NCBI GenBank assembly: GCA_012934845.2
Contig: WNNJ02000980.1
Location: 186,001-250,000, forward strand
DNA length: 64,000 bases
Direction of reading: 5' to 3'
Origin: Pomphorhynchus laevis
Taxonomy: Eukaryota > Acanthocephala > Palaeacanthocephala > Echinorhynchida > Pomphorhynchidae
Numbering within the stretch: the stretch's first letter is position 1; each line of letters starts with the position of its first letter. The notes under the pieces are model-generated. The model ran no database searches and had not been told where the DNA came from. It saw nothing but the letters and a program-made list of their open reading frames with translations. The translations under genes were made by a program, and so were the position numbers. Positions 1-11,065 of this stretch are shown in pieces.

Positions 1-1755
1 TAAGTCGTTATAAACTTTAAGACATGCAATTTCGGTAGAGTAATTAGAGCGAAAAGCGGCTTGGAAGGGAGGAAATAAGTTAGAGGAATAGAGATATGTA
101 TTAACTTGCTTAAGAACGAGACGCTCAAGGAGTTTAGAGAGGGTTGGGAGAAGTGAGATTGGACGGTACGAAGATGGTAGTGAAGAGTCGAGAGATTGCT
201 TTTTGATGATAGGACGAACAGTGGCGCATTTCCAGATGGAAGGAAATGTACAGCTACGGATGGACGAGTTGAACAATGTGGTTAGGAAGGGTAAGATAAA
301 AGTGCAGATATTTTTAAGTAAGTGAGTGGGAATTGGGTCAGAAGGAGAGGTTTTATTAGGTAATGACAGCAGAACCGAAGAAACTTCATCAGACGAAACG
401 GGAAGAAGGTGGAATAGTTCTGGGAGGGAAGTATTTAAAGATAAGAGTGGGTACAAGGGGGCTATGGGTAGTAGGGAAAGTAAATTAGATAGCTTAGTTT
501 GTAGATAAGAAGAAAATTCATCAGGATTTATATTACAAGGGGTAGATGATCGTGAAAGAATTGAGTTTAAGATTTTCCAATGAGATTTCGAGTTGGAAGA
601 TGACTCGAGTTGATTTCGCCAAAAGAGAGTACGTTTAGTACGTATAAGAATGAGATGTGAACGGCGTTGAGAAAAGTAGGAATCACGAAGATTTGGAGGG
701 AGTGAGTTGGGTGAACGTTTAAGAAAGCGTTTATACATACGAAAAGAGTGACGGAGTCGACGCTTAGAAAGACTACAGTCAGAATCGAACCAGGGAGCAT
801 GGCGCAAGCGCTGGGAACGTCGAAGTCGACTAGGTAGAAGGTTATTGAGGATCGACGTAAGTTTAGAATCAAACAGAATGCAGAGATCATCGGGAGAGAG
901 ATAGTTAAGAGGAAGTGAAAAGAGTGAAGAATTGAGTAAGGCTGTGCAGAGAATAGGGATATCGAGAAGCTTCCAGGTTCGACTTGGTGTAGATAATGGT
1001 AAAGGCGGAGAAGGAGGATGGGGACGAGTAAGAGTAAGAGTGACAAGGAAATGATCGGACAAACCAGGATCAGTAATTGACAAGGAGGTATAGTCATTGA
1101 AGCAGTTAGGAACAGCAATGATGTCGAGAGCACCGCCGAGAATATGAGTTGGGCTTGTTGAAAGTAATTTATAGTTAAAATCAGAAAAAAGATTAGTTAA
1201 AGTGATAGAGTCAGAGTCAGACGGGCGATCAAGACGAATGTTAAAGTCACCGAGAACAAAAGAAGGAGTATAAGACAATGAACAGTGAGACATTAGATCT
1301 GCAAGGTCGTTAAAGAAGATACGTGATGGGGCAACTGAACCTGGACGGTATACAATCACAAGTTCCAGAGGGAAAGGCGTTGATAATCTGCATATGAGTA
1401 ATTCGAACGAGGTGTAACGGATGTTAACGTTGATTTTACGTAAAGACATTGGGTGACGAGCAATGGCAACAATACCGCCATGGTTAGACGCAGTAGATGT
1501 ATGAGATGTAATTTGACGAGCTGATTCAACTAGAGAACAACCAGAGCGACATAGACGACGAATAGCAAGATCGTTGGAGTCAGTGTGCCAGGATTCGGTA
1601 ATGCAGAGAATATCGATAGATAATTGATCGAAGATATCGAGAAGCATATCAGCTTTATGAAGAATGGAGCGAGTATTGAATAGACTAAGACGAAAAGTAT
1701 GCTTAGGAGCGAGATCGACTAGCGAAGAAGACAAGGGGGAGAGATGGGACGCCAT
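1..1755 (-). CDS. LINE A ORF2: endonuclease-reverse transcriptase (partial)
   Basis: The start codon is the ATG at 1755, which also lies inside the end of ORF1. The frame looks open to the window edge (at least 585 codons). The endonuclease comes first: NTRSI, then ITESW as the catalytic Glu region, YRPGS, GDFN, and LSDHFLV as the Asp-His pair. A linker follows (APWFDSDC, RRLRH, FWRNQ), then the RT N-terminus (RPISLLPTLSKLLERL, FRSNYSTEIACLKVYNDL). Where copy B has a shift or a stop (its 7605 and 7996 regions), copy A is open, so A is the better preserved copy. The catalytic YADD box lies beyond the window. Confidence 0.8.
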   Translation of the reverse strand, partial: MASHLSPLSSSLVDLAPKHTFRLSLFNTRSILHKADMLLDIFDQLSIDILCITESWHTDSNDLAIRRLCRSGCSLVESARQITSHTSTASNHGGIVAIARHPMSLRKINVNIRYTSFELLICRLSTPFPLELVIVYRPGSVAPSRIFFNDLADLMSHCSLSYTPSFVLGDFNIRLDRPSDSDSITLTNLFSDFNYKLLSTSPTHILGGALDIIAVPNCFNDYTSLSITDPGLSDHFLVTLTLTRPHPPSPPLPLSTPSRTWKLLDIPILCTALLNSSLFSLPLNYLSPDDLCILFDSKLTSILNNLLPSRLRRSQRLRHAPWFDSDCSLSKRRLRHSFRMYKRFLKRSPNSLPPNLRDSYFSQRRSHLILIRTKRTLFWRNQLESSSNSKSHWKILNSILSRSSTPCNINPDEFSSYLQTKLSNLLSLLPIAPLYPLLSLNTSLPELFHLLPVSSDEVSSVLLSLPNKTSPSDPIPTHLLKNICTFILPFLTTLFNSSIRSCTFPSIWKCATVRPIIKKQSLDSSLPSSYRPISLLPTLSKLLERLVLKQVNTYLYSSNLFPPFQAAFRSNYSTEIACLKVYNDL

Positions 1756-3043
1756 CGAATTTTTGGCCTTGTGTGAAGAACGTGAAAATTTCCGTTGATT
1801 TTACGTATAGATAAGGATGACTCGCCGTTTGTTTCACGTCGATGTTTTTCAATGCGAGCTAAATTGAGCTGGGCAATATCAGAAGGGGAGCGGTCAGGAA
1901 AGATACGGCAAGTAGATGAAGTGGTAAGAAGTTTAAAACGTTGGGAGAGTACCGAAGAGGCATGTGAACTATGTCGGAAAACGATTTTTAAGAGTGGAGG
2001 ACTGAGATGATTTGATTTAGTGGATTTGTTTAAACGAATAAAGGATACAGGAGCGATATTATTGAAGAGTGATGGGTTATCATCAGGAAGAATGGTTGCT
2101 AGGATAGACCTGAAAGCAGATACATCATCATCGAGGCGAGATTGTGGAGAAGCAGATTCGGAAAGCTTTAAGTTTGATATGATTATACAGCGATCGCGCG
2201 AAGGAAAACGATTTCGTGGAAGTGGTGGACGGACAGAGCTGGTTGGAGTCGAGGTAGATGAGCAGATAGAAGTGGAAATGACAGGGGTGCTTGATAAAGA
2301 ATTAATATTGGTTGGAGCAAGTGTGACAGGAGCGGGGTGTTGAATCGGTTGATCAGAGATGTGACTGGATATGATTTTAAATGAAGGATGTAACTTATTG
2401 GGAAGTGTTACGTGGGAGGTAGAGTAAGGAGAATTAAAATAGGTTGGGGCATGAGTGACAGGAATGGAGTGTTGAATTAGTTGATCGGAAATGTTACTGG
2501 AAATGATTTTGATGGAAGGGTGTAAATTATTGAGAGGTGATACAGGGGGGTCGAGTAAGGAGTTCGTGAGGAGAATAAAGAAGTTTGAGATTTATTTAGA
2601 TTGGGGGAGGAATAGGAAAGAGGAGGTACGAGATGAAAAGCTTTACCGTTAGCATTGTTAGAATGAGAAAGATTAATGGAAGTTTGGTACGTAGTTGAAC
2701 GAGGAGTGTGTGAGAGAGTAGGTTCAATAATGGGATTATATGATGCGAAGTCAGGTGTTGATGCGAGGGAAACATCTAAAACAGCATTGGTCTGAGTGGT
2801 AGTGTGTGATACAGGAGTAGATGAGCAGGATAACTGTAGTAGTCGTACTGATGTACAAAAACCGCAAGTGAAATGTTTACGTTTATACACCGAGTGGTCG
2901 GATATTTTAACACGAACAAGTGTCCATACATCGCAATCTTTGGAATCGCATCCAACTTCAAAGCTGGTATAACCATCATTGCATTTAGATGTGGAAGATT
3001 GTTGATCAGGAACAGGGATCTGAGATCGCGCTTTTTTAGGCAT
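1719..3043 (-). CDS. LINE A ORF1 protein, one base short in a C tract
   Basis: The ATG at 3043 opens MPKKARSQ. An N-terminal Cys cluster follows (C-x4-C, then W, then C-x2-C about 20 residues on), as in the PHD-like finger of CR1 ORF1 proteins. A long Ser/Thr/Pro-rich region comes next, then a basic, mixed alpha-beta C-terminus (RNRFPSRDRC, RIFPDRSPSDIAQL, PKIRW) typical of this class. The length to the TAG at 1719 is 1325 nt, one short of a multiple of three. The shortfall maps to a run of six C (minus strand, near 2550), where the copy at 6488 has eight. Seven would keep frame. The end overlaps the ORF2 start by 37 nt. Confidence 0.7.
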
Positions 3044-3090
3044 GACCTTTTATCGATAGATTGAGCTCAATCCGCGAGCGTAGCGAGCGG

Positions 3091-3270
3091 AACTGACAGG
3101 AATAATCTGGAACTGACAGGAATAATCTGGAACTGACAGGAATAATCTGGAACTGACAGGAATAATCTGGAACTGACAGGAATAATCTGGAACTGACAGG
3201 AATAATCTGGAACTGACAGGAATAATCTGGAACTGACAGGAATAATCTGGAACTGACAGGAATAATCTGG
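3091..3270 (-). repeat. 20-bp tandem monomer x9, 5' end of LINE A
   Basis: Nine head-to-tail units; on the plus strand each reads aactgacaggaataatctgg, with no visible variation between units. Copy B has only one partial unit (5933-5948), so copy number varies. The array lies directly upstream of the ORF1 leader in the sense direction. Confidence 0.95.
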
Positions 3271-3299
3271 AATGTAAGTACTTTAATAATCAATTCTTT

Positions 3300-4545
3300 T
3301 TATAACGTTAAGCCGCGTAATATAATATTTCAAAGACACATATTATCGACATGTCGACAATCCACTTCACAGACAATAGATGAGTTCGTACTGGAGCTAT
3401 TGCGTCTGGGGAAGTTATGTGAGTTTGAAGATGTAATGCCAAAGAGCATCACGATCTTTATGTACGAGATTCTTTCATTCCAGGATTGAGATCACCTGGT
3501 ATTCGGCAAAAATTGCTCGAACGACATCGCCTCACGTTGGACGAGGCATATGAAGCTGCTCGATCGCTGGAGCAGGCAGAGATCCAAGCAAATAATTATT
3601 CGACGGTGAACCCGTCCGTATACATCAGACATAGTTAACGTGGCTGCATGTAAAAGCACGGAACTCGGCAACACCAACTATAGCGAGATGAATGCAGTGA
3701 TCGAAAACTTTTTCTTTTGCGGAGGCCTCCAACATCCTCGCACTCAATGTCCGGCTCGAGAGGCAGAATGTAGAAAGTGCCGAAAGAGAGGACATTTTGC
3801 CAATGTGTGCCGATCAACTGACTAACTTATTAATTGTTATTTTATTATATATTGTCTAATAAAGTCCCTGTTGGTTTATCACAATTTAGTAGACAATTGT
3901 AAGTAGTTAGTGATCAAGAATATTTACTCACGAGCGACTGTTTGTATACGACCGAGGGTCATCAACGGGAAAGTCATTACCGTCGTAGTTATTATCACCT
4001 GGACCAATTCTTATCCGACGTATGCAGATGGACGGAGGAAATATAGTCCGCATATAACTCAGGCGGAACTCCTGGAATTTAATCATAATTATGCGGTGGT
4101 CAGACTTAGTAGTGGGCACATATCTACAGTTTCAACACGAGATTTGGTTCCCTGGCCTGTGTCAGAAATCGAGATCGATGACGAGGGTATCAATCAAAGT
4201 ACTGAAAACAATGCTCAAGCTACGCCAAAGATCATGGAGCCGTTCTACGTATCACAACCATCACATGACTCCTCGAACATTCATCAGCGTGTAAATCAGC
4301 CAAACAGATCTGAACCGGAGGAGGAACAAAACACATCGACCAGTAGTGACACCTTGCCATTACTCAAACAGTCAACGAGGACCGATCACATCGAATGACC
4401 AAGAAGAGTACGAAGACCTCCACAGTATCTGAAGGATTTCTACATAGGGGATTATTGTAGTATATTTAATACATATTAACTGACTAACTTATGGATTTTT
4501 ATTTTATAATAGATTGTCTAATAAAGCCCCTGTTGGTTTATCACA
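3300..4545 (+). mobile_element. Gypsy-type LTR fossil, rearranged remnant
   Basis: Fossil. It contains a gag stretch with two CCHC zinc knuckles (about 3710-3825) and an integrase C-terminal tail with the KYADGR/VSTRDLVPW style (about 3910-4398). Two copies of an LTR-like sequence lie near 3818-3890 and 4482-4545, sharing ctaataaag-ccctgttggt. The order of parts is scrambled and the element is clearly broken in several places. It looks old. Confidence 0.6.
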
Positions 4546-5995
4546 GTCATATACTGTTTATTAAAACATTTGTCTTATTTTTAATAGATGTTCGACTTCT
4601 GTTTATAAGAACCAACCTTATAAATAGTATTAAACAATTTTTACGACCGGATTGTCTCGATACAGATCCGAATGACGGAGAAGCATCACGCAAATGAATA
4701 CACCGGGAACGTACATTCAAAAGCTTGTTAACGTTTGAGTATAACGCCATGTGAAGAGCTAATGTTGATAAACTTTATCTACTTATTAATCATCTATCTC
4801 CTTCTGTTTACCCTTACGTGGCATACTCGGATACATACGAAGCAGCAATGGCTTCCTTGCAAAATTTTATAAAATGTTTACAAAAATCAACAGAATGTTT
4901 AGACGAGTATCTTCAAGCGCTCAAGTTGCTAGCTCGTGATTGCAACTTTCAAAACTTAACTGGTGATCAAGTTAGCGATCAATATATCTGCGATGTTTTT
5001 AACAATGGATTACACTCCAGCTCAGTAAGGCAACTATTGTTAGATAGCAGAACTCTTGACTTATAGGTTGCTTTCCAACAAGCTCGATCAATGGAATTAG
5101 CTTGTAAGCAGGCGTAGATATTTGATCAGAGTCAACAGAGTCCACCAGAATCGTATTCTCTCAACACTGACAGTGAATAGTACATCAGATCAACAACGAA
5201 TATAATCACAATCTACAACCGAGACAATCGACGTCCGAATTTGGTAGCATCATTACCTGCGAACAATTGTTATTGCTGTGCGGTGCCAAGATATCCCAGA
5301 AGTCAATGTACAGTCAATAACAGTATATGTAGGAAATGCAATAAAAGAGGACATTTCGTAAGTGCATGTCAATCCCGCGGAAAACTCCTATATTTTCTTC
5401 CTCCGTGATATCCAACACTAGATCCAACATTCGTTTGACGCAATGCTTTCGGCGACAATATCAAGTCTCACTGCACAATTCGATTGTCAATGTGCCGATA
5501 AATCAGCCTTATGTCAATGTTTTGATCGATACGTGAAGTTCCGAAATCTTTACCGACAAAGAATTAGCAAACAATATCGGTTTGAATGTTGAAAAACAGA
5601 GGAAGAAGATATCCATGGCTGCTAACAAGTTCGGAATTAATATCTACGGTAGCTGTTCAGTTCAGTTGAGATTTGATCGATTGAAATATACAGTTAAACT
5701 AAGTGTGGGACATGATTTATGCTGTGACGTCATCTTAGGTCTCGACTTCATAGAAGAACATGCATCAGCGAAATTGAACTTTAAAATAGAAGATTATCGA
5801 GTGGACATTTGTGCATTTGCACAGGCTAGAGTTCAAGTTCTAACTTTGTTCCATGGAATATCATCATTGTATCTATTGACATAAATATAAAAAAAATACC
5901 TAAAAAAAATTTTGGTTTCTTATAAACATACAATTATTCCTGTCAGTTCCGCTCGCTACGCTCGCGGATTGAGCTCAATCTATCGATAAAAGGTC

Positions 5996-6635
5996 ATGCC
6001 TAAAAAGCGCGATCTCAGATCCCTGTTCCTGATCAACAATCTTCCACATCTGAATGCAATGATGGTTATACCAGCTTTGAAGTTGGATGCGATTCCAAAG
6101 ATTGCGATGTATGGACACTTGTTCGTGTTAAAATATCCGACCACTCGGTGTATAAACGTAAACATTTCACTTGCGGTTTTTGTACATCAGTACGACTACT
6201 ACAGTTATCCTGCTCATCTACTCCTGTATCACACACTACCACTCAGACCAATGCTGTTTTAGATGTTTCCCTCGCATCAACACCTGACTTCGCATCATAT
6301 AATCCCATTATTGAACCTACTCTCTCACACACTCCTCGTTCAACTACGTACCAAACTTCCATTAATCTTTCTCATTCTAACAATGCTAACGGCAAAGCTT
6401 TTCATCTCGTACCTCCTCTTTCCTATTCCTCCCCCAATCTAAATAAATCTCAAACTTCTTTATTCTCCTCACGAACTCCTTACTCGACCCCCCCCTGTAT
6501 CACCTCTCAATAATTTACACCCTTCCATCAAAATCATTTCCAGTAACATTTCCGATCAACTAATTCAACACTCCATTCCTGTCACTCATGCCCCAACCTA
6601 TTTTAATTCTCCTTACTCTACCTCCCACGTAACAC
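5996..6635 (+). pseudogene. LINE B ORF1 remnant
   Basis: Begins MPKK like copy A but shifts frame at once by loss of one A. The Cys-finger region (GCDSKDC, TCGFC) is read in another frame around 6060-6190, and the Ser/Pro-rich part is open at 6148-6513. The remainder was lost in the internal deletion. No functional protein is expected. Confidence 0.75.
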
Positions 6636-6668
6636 TTCAATACTCGCTCCATTCTTCATAAAGCTGAT

Positions 6669-9470
6669 ATGCTTCTCGATATCTTCGATCAATTATCTAT
6701 CGATATTCTCTGCATTACCGAATCCTGGCACACTGACTCCAACGATCTTGCTATTCGTCGTCTATGTCGCTCTGGTTGTTCTCTAGTTGAATCAGCTCGT
6801 CAAATTACATCTCATACATCTACTGCGTCTAACCATGGCGGTATTGTTGCCATTGCTCGTCACCCAATGTCTTTACGTAAAATCAACGTTAACATCCATT
6901 ACACCTCGTTCGAATTACTCATATGCAGATTATCAACGCCTTTCCCTCTGGAACTTGTGATTGTATACCGTCCAGGTTCAGTTGCCCCATCACGTATCTT
7001 CTTTAACGACCTTGCAGATCTAATGTCTCACTGTTCATTGTCTTATACTCCTTCTTTTGTTCTCGGTGACTTTAACATTCGTCTTGATCGCCCGTCTGAC
7101 TCTGACTCTATCACTTTAACTAATCTTTTTTCTGATTTTAACTATAAATTACTTTCAACAAGCCCAACTCATATTCTCGGCGGTGCTCTCGACATCATTG
7201 CTGTTCCTAACTGCTTCAATGACTATACCTCCTTGTCAATTACTGATCCTGGTTTGTCCGATCATTTCCTTGTCACTCTTACTCTTACTCGTCCCCATCC
7301 TCCTTCTCCGCCTTTACCATTATCTACACCAAGTCGAACCTGGAAGCTTCTCGATATCCCTATTCTCTGCACAGCCTTACCCAATTCTTCACTCTTTTCA
7401 CTTCCTCTTAACTATCTCTCTCCCGATGATCTCTGCATTCTGTTTGATTCTAAACTTACGTCGATCCTCAATAACCTTCTACCTAGTCGACTTCGACGTT
7501 CCCAGCGCTTGCGCCATGCTCCCTGGTTCGATTCTGACTGTAGTCTTTCTAAGCGTCGACTCCGTCACTCTTTTCGTATGTATAAACGCTTTCTTAAACG
7601 TTCACCCTAACTCACTCCCTCCAAATCTTCGTGATTCCTACTTTTCTCAATGCCGTTCACATCTCATTCTTATACGTACTAAACGTACTCTCTTTTGGCG
7701 AAATCAACTCGAGTCATCTTCCAACTCGAAATCTCATTGGAAAATCTTAAACTCAATTCTTTCACGATCATCTACCCCTTGTAATATAAATCCTGATGAA
7801 TTTTCTTCTTATCTACAAACTAAGCTATCTAATTTACTTTCCCTACTACCCATAGCCCCCTTGTACCCACTCTTATCTTTAAATACTTCCCTCCCAGAAC
7901 TATTCCACCTTCTTCCCGTTTCGTCTGATGAAGTTTCTTCGGTTCTGCTGTCATTACCTAATAAAACCTCTCCTTCTGACCCAATTCCCACTCACTGACT
8001 TAAAAATATCTGCACTTTTATCTTACCCTTCCTAACCACATTGTTCAACTCGTCCATCCGTAGCTGTACATTTCCTTCCATCTGGAAATGCGCCACTTTT
8101 CGTCCTATCATCAAAAAGCAATCTCTCGACTCTTCACTACCATCTTCGTACCGTCCAATCTCACTTCTCCCAACCCTCTCTAAACTCCTTGAGCGTCTCG
8201 TTCTTAAGCAAGTTAATACATATCTCTATTCCTCTAACTTATTTCCTCCCTAACAAGCCGCTTTTCGCTCTAATTACTCTACCGAAATTGCATGTCTTAA
8301 AGTTTATAACGACTTACTCATATCGCGCGATCATAAATTATGTAGTGTCATAGTTTCTCTTGATCTATCGTCTGCTTTTGACATCGTCGATCACTCGATT
8401 CTTCTCCATCGCCTTCGTCATGATTATGGCTTCTCTTTACCCACTGTATCATGATTTTCTTCATATCTATCAAACCGTACATTTCGCGTATATTCTAACT
8501 CTTCTCTCTCCCATCCTTTGTCCATTCCGTCCGGTGTTCCGCAAGGCTCCGTATTAGGCCCTATACTTTTCTCTCTTCTTCTTGGTGATTTGTCTTCGAT
8601 TTCTCATAAATTTAACTTCCATGTTATGCAATATGCTGATGACATTCTCATCTATGCTCATGCACCTGTTTATCGTATTCACGATCTTAGTGTTTCTGCT
8701 TCCGACTGTCTTGTCTCAATTTCCAATCATCTTTCTTCCCTTCGCTTTTCTCTGAATCCTGATTAATCCAAAATTATGTGGATCCTACCTCGACGCCTCG
8801 GCTTCGAACCTCCCTACGGATCATTAAATTCTACAATTCTTCCTATCGTTGATAATCTCGTTTTCTAGGCTTCCATTTTGACAACCGACTTTCACTTAAA
8901 CCTTTCGTTAGTGATAAAGTACGCTCATCTACCTTGATACTCCGCAACCTCCGTCAAGTTCGTAGATTGATCGATTTCCCTTCTTGTATGACTCTCATAT
9001 CATCTCTGCTTTTTTCTAGACTCGATTATTGTCTTAGTCTATTTTCCAACTCACCTAAATCCACTCTTCTTCCCCTACAACGCATCGTCAACGCAGCTGT
9101 CCGAATTCTCCTCCGTCTTCGTCGTTTTGATCACACATCCTACCATCTTGCTTCTCTCGATTTGCCTACAATTTATTGTCGTGTTCAAATTCGTCTTCTT
9201 ATCGTTGCTTTCCGCCTTGTAACTTTTCATACCCCTTCATTTCTCAACCTTCCTTTTCTTGATAATTCCCGTCCTGTTTACTGTTCCTTGCGTTCCTGTA
9301 ATTCCCTTCTTTTACATGTCCCAAACTACTCTACCTCCTTTGGACTCCGCTCCTTCCTGATGGCTGCTCCTCTATCGTGGAATCATCTGCCCATTCATAT
9401 ACGCCAATCAACTTTCCTGCAGTGCTTCAAACGACAAATCCGATCCCATTTTAACAATTTAACTGCTTGA
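6669..9470 (+). pseudogene. LINE B ORF2 remnant: endonuclease and reverse transcriptase
   Basis: The endonuclease is open at 6669-7610 (ITESW, YRPGS, GDFNIRLDR, LSDHFLV). The RT follows in pieces: SSYRPISLLPTLSKLLERL near 8140-8200, LDLSSAFD-like near 8360, GVPQGSVLGPILFSLL near 8525-8580, and MQYADDILIYAH with the catalytic Asp pair near 8625-8660. The C-terminal RT-connection domain is open at 8934-9470 (SRLDYCLSLFSNSP, LPLQRIVNAAVRILLRLRRFDH). Several shifts and stops interrupt it. Confidence 0.8.
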
Positions 9471-10877
9471 CTTTCTCATTTTTGTTTGTGGACTTGTAAG
9501 CGTACAGCTTGTACGCATTTGCCACATTAAATAAATTTGTATTATTGTATTGTATTATTATAAAGTCGAGAAAATTCTTGAGTTCTTCAGTCGAGAAAAT
9601 GCTAGAGTTCAAGTTCCAACTTTATTCCATGGAGTCGAGTCTATTGCCATAAAGTCGAGAAAATTCTCAGACAACGATCGACATTTTATTCGTTCTGAAA
9701 TCGACAGGATGTTGAAAGAAGATATCATCGAGCTATGTATATCAGCATGGAACGCTTATGTGTTGATTGTTTATAGAGTACAACAAATAAACGAATGGTG
9801 GTCGATTACTCACAGACTGTCAATAGATATACAATTCTTGACGCTTACACTATGCCAACATCGACCAAATATAAAATATTTATCACTCTTGACCTTCAAA
9901 GCGTATACCACCAGATACTTATATCAGAAAATGATAGAACGTATACACTGCATTCGAGCCGATGGGAGATTATTTTGATTTAAACGAATTCCTTGCAGAG
10001 TGACAAATAGAGTAGTAGCGTTTCAAAGAGTTATGAATCAAATTCTGAAAGACGAAAACTTGAAGATGACATACGTCTACGTTGATAGCATTACAGTATA
10101 TGGTAACAATCATACTGAACATGATGAAAATTTGAAGCGATATCTTGATGTAGTGCAGCGTAACAAGCTCACTTTAAATCGAGAAATATGTCAGCATTCG
10201 GTGAAAGCGTAAAGCTGCTCGGTTATTTGATTAAAGATGGCGTGATTAAACCATACTCGATGCGATACGAGTGTCTTCTGAAAATACCTTCGAGAAAAAT
10301 AGCAGAGCAAAAACGTTCGATAGGAATGTTTTCTCACTATTCCAAATTCATCACTAGCTTTTCAGATAAGATTCATTTACTAGCTAACAACCAGTCATTT
10401 CGGGTACTTCCTAAAGTTCTAAATTGCTTAGAAGTTTTAAATGTGAACTTATGGAAGTGAACTCATCATAGATTGATCCGTTATTGCCATTTATAGTTTA
10501 AACCGACGCATCAGAGTATGCGATCTCCGCTACTCTATCACAGGGTAATACGCCGATTGCCTTCTTTTCGAGGAAGTTGAGCATGAGTGAACAAAGACAT
10601 GCATCGGTGGAGAGAGGCTTACACTATAATTGAATCAATCAGAAGATGAATTTACTTGTTGATAGCAAAGACATTTCGCCTGGTTACCGATCGAAAGTCA
10701 CTGTCGTTCATTTTCAACCAAAAGCAGCATATCAAAATAAAGAATGAAAAACTAACGAGATGGAAACTTAAACTTTCATGATTTTCGTATGATATTCTTT
10801 ATCGCTTTGGGTAAGATATTATAGTTGCTGACACATTGTCTAGAGTTTGTGCAGTGACTCAAATCAGTACTTATTAG

Positions 10878-11065
10878 CAAATTCATAAAACTGACGTTTA
10901 TTTTAAACTTCAATGTTTTTATTTTAACTTGATTTAAATTATAGAAAATCTAAAAACAATTATTAATTTTATTATTTAATTATTACTTTTTGATTTAGCA
11001 TTATTATTATGTTTTGTTTATTTTATAATTATATTAAATACGTAGACTCAGTTAGCTGATTTGAT
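10878..11065 (+). repeat. Solo Naiad-type PLE 3'-terminal fragment
   Basis: Matches the last ~190 bp of the Naiad-type element (compare 58550-58745): an AT-rich stretch ending acgtagactcagttagctg. No coding part is present. It interrupts the surrounding LTR fossil. Confidence 0.75.

Larger units (their letters stand above)
1..3270 (-). mobile_element. LINE copy A, CR1/L2-like, 5' complete, 3' end outside window
   Basis: Non-LTR retrotransposon read on the minus strand. In sense order it has a 5' array of 20-bp monomers, a short leader, ORF1, an overlapping ORF2 with apurinic-type endonuclease, and the first part of the reverse transcriptase, where the window ends. The plus-strand copy at 5933-9560 is about 95% similar by eye over shared parts and shows what is missing: the RT palm and a 3' tail. 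The CR1/L2 assignment rests on the endonuclease style (NTRSI, ITESW, YRPGS, GDFN, SDHFLV) and the RT style. The exact clade is not certain. Confidence 0.85.
5933..9560 (+). mobile_element. LINE copy B, CR1/L2-like, decayed and internally deleted
   Basis: Same family as LINE A, opposite orientation, with both ends present. The 5' end keeps one partial 20-bp monomer and the GC-rich leader. The 3' end is a short tail of repeated ttgta/ttatt units at 9530-9560. Relative to A it lacks about 720 bp (A 1682-2402), the ORF1 C-terminus and ORF2 start, joined at about 6638. The frame is broken near the ORF1 start (one A fewer), in the C run near 6488 (eight C), near 7605 (one extra T), and by stops near 7996 and 8251. 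Confidence 0.9.

Noticed and set aside
326-508. 60-aa frame, identical to one at 7809-7991 on the other strand
   Set aside because: Antisense shadow of LINE A/B ORF2. Its repetition only reflects the two LINE copies.
567-1133. 188-aa frame on the minus strand of LINE A
   Set aside because: Out of frame with the endonuclease-RT; a hydrophobic-looking shadow of the Ser/Leu-rich ORF2.
3036-3293. Repetitive frame of about 85 codons (VPDYSCQFQII repeated)
   Set aside because: It is translation of the 20-bp monomer array, not a protein gene. The array is also not a CRISPR: units are contiguous without spacers.
5980-6165. 61-aa frame opposite to LINE B ORF1
   Set aside because: Shadow of ORF1; the same frame appears at 2873-3064 opposite LINE A.
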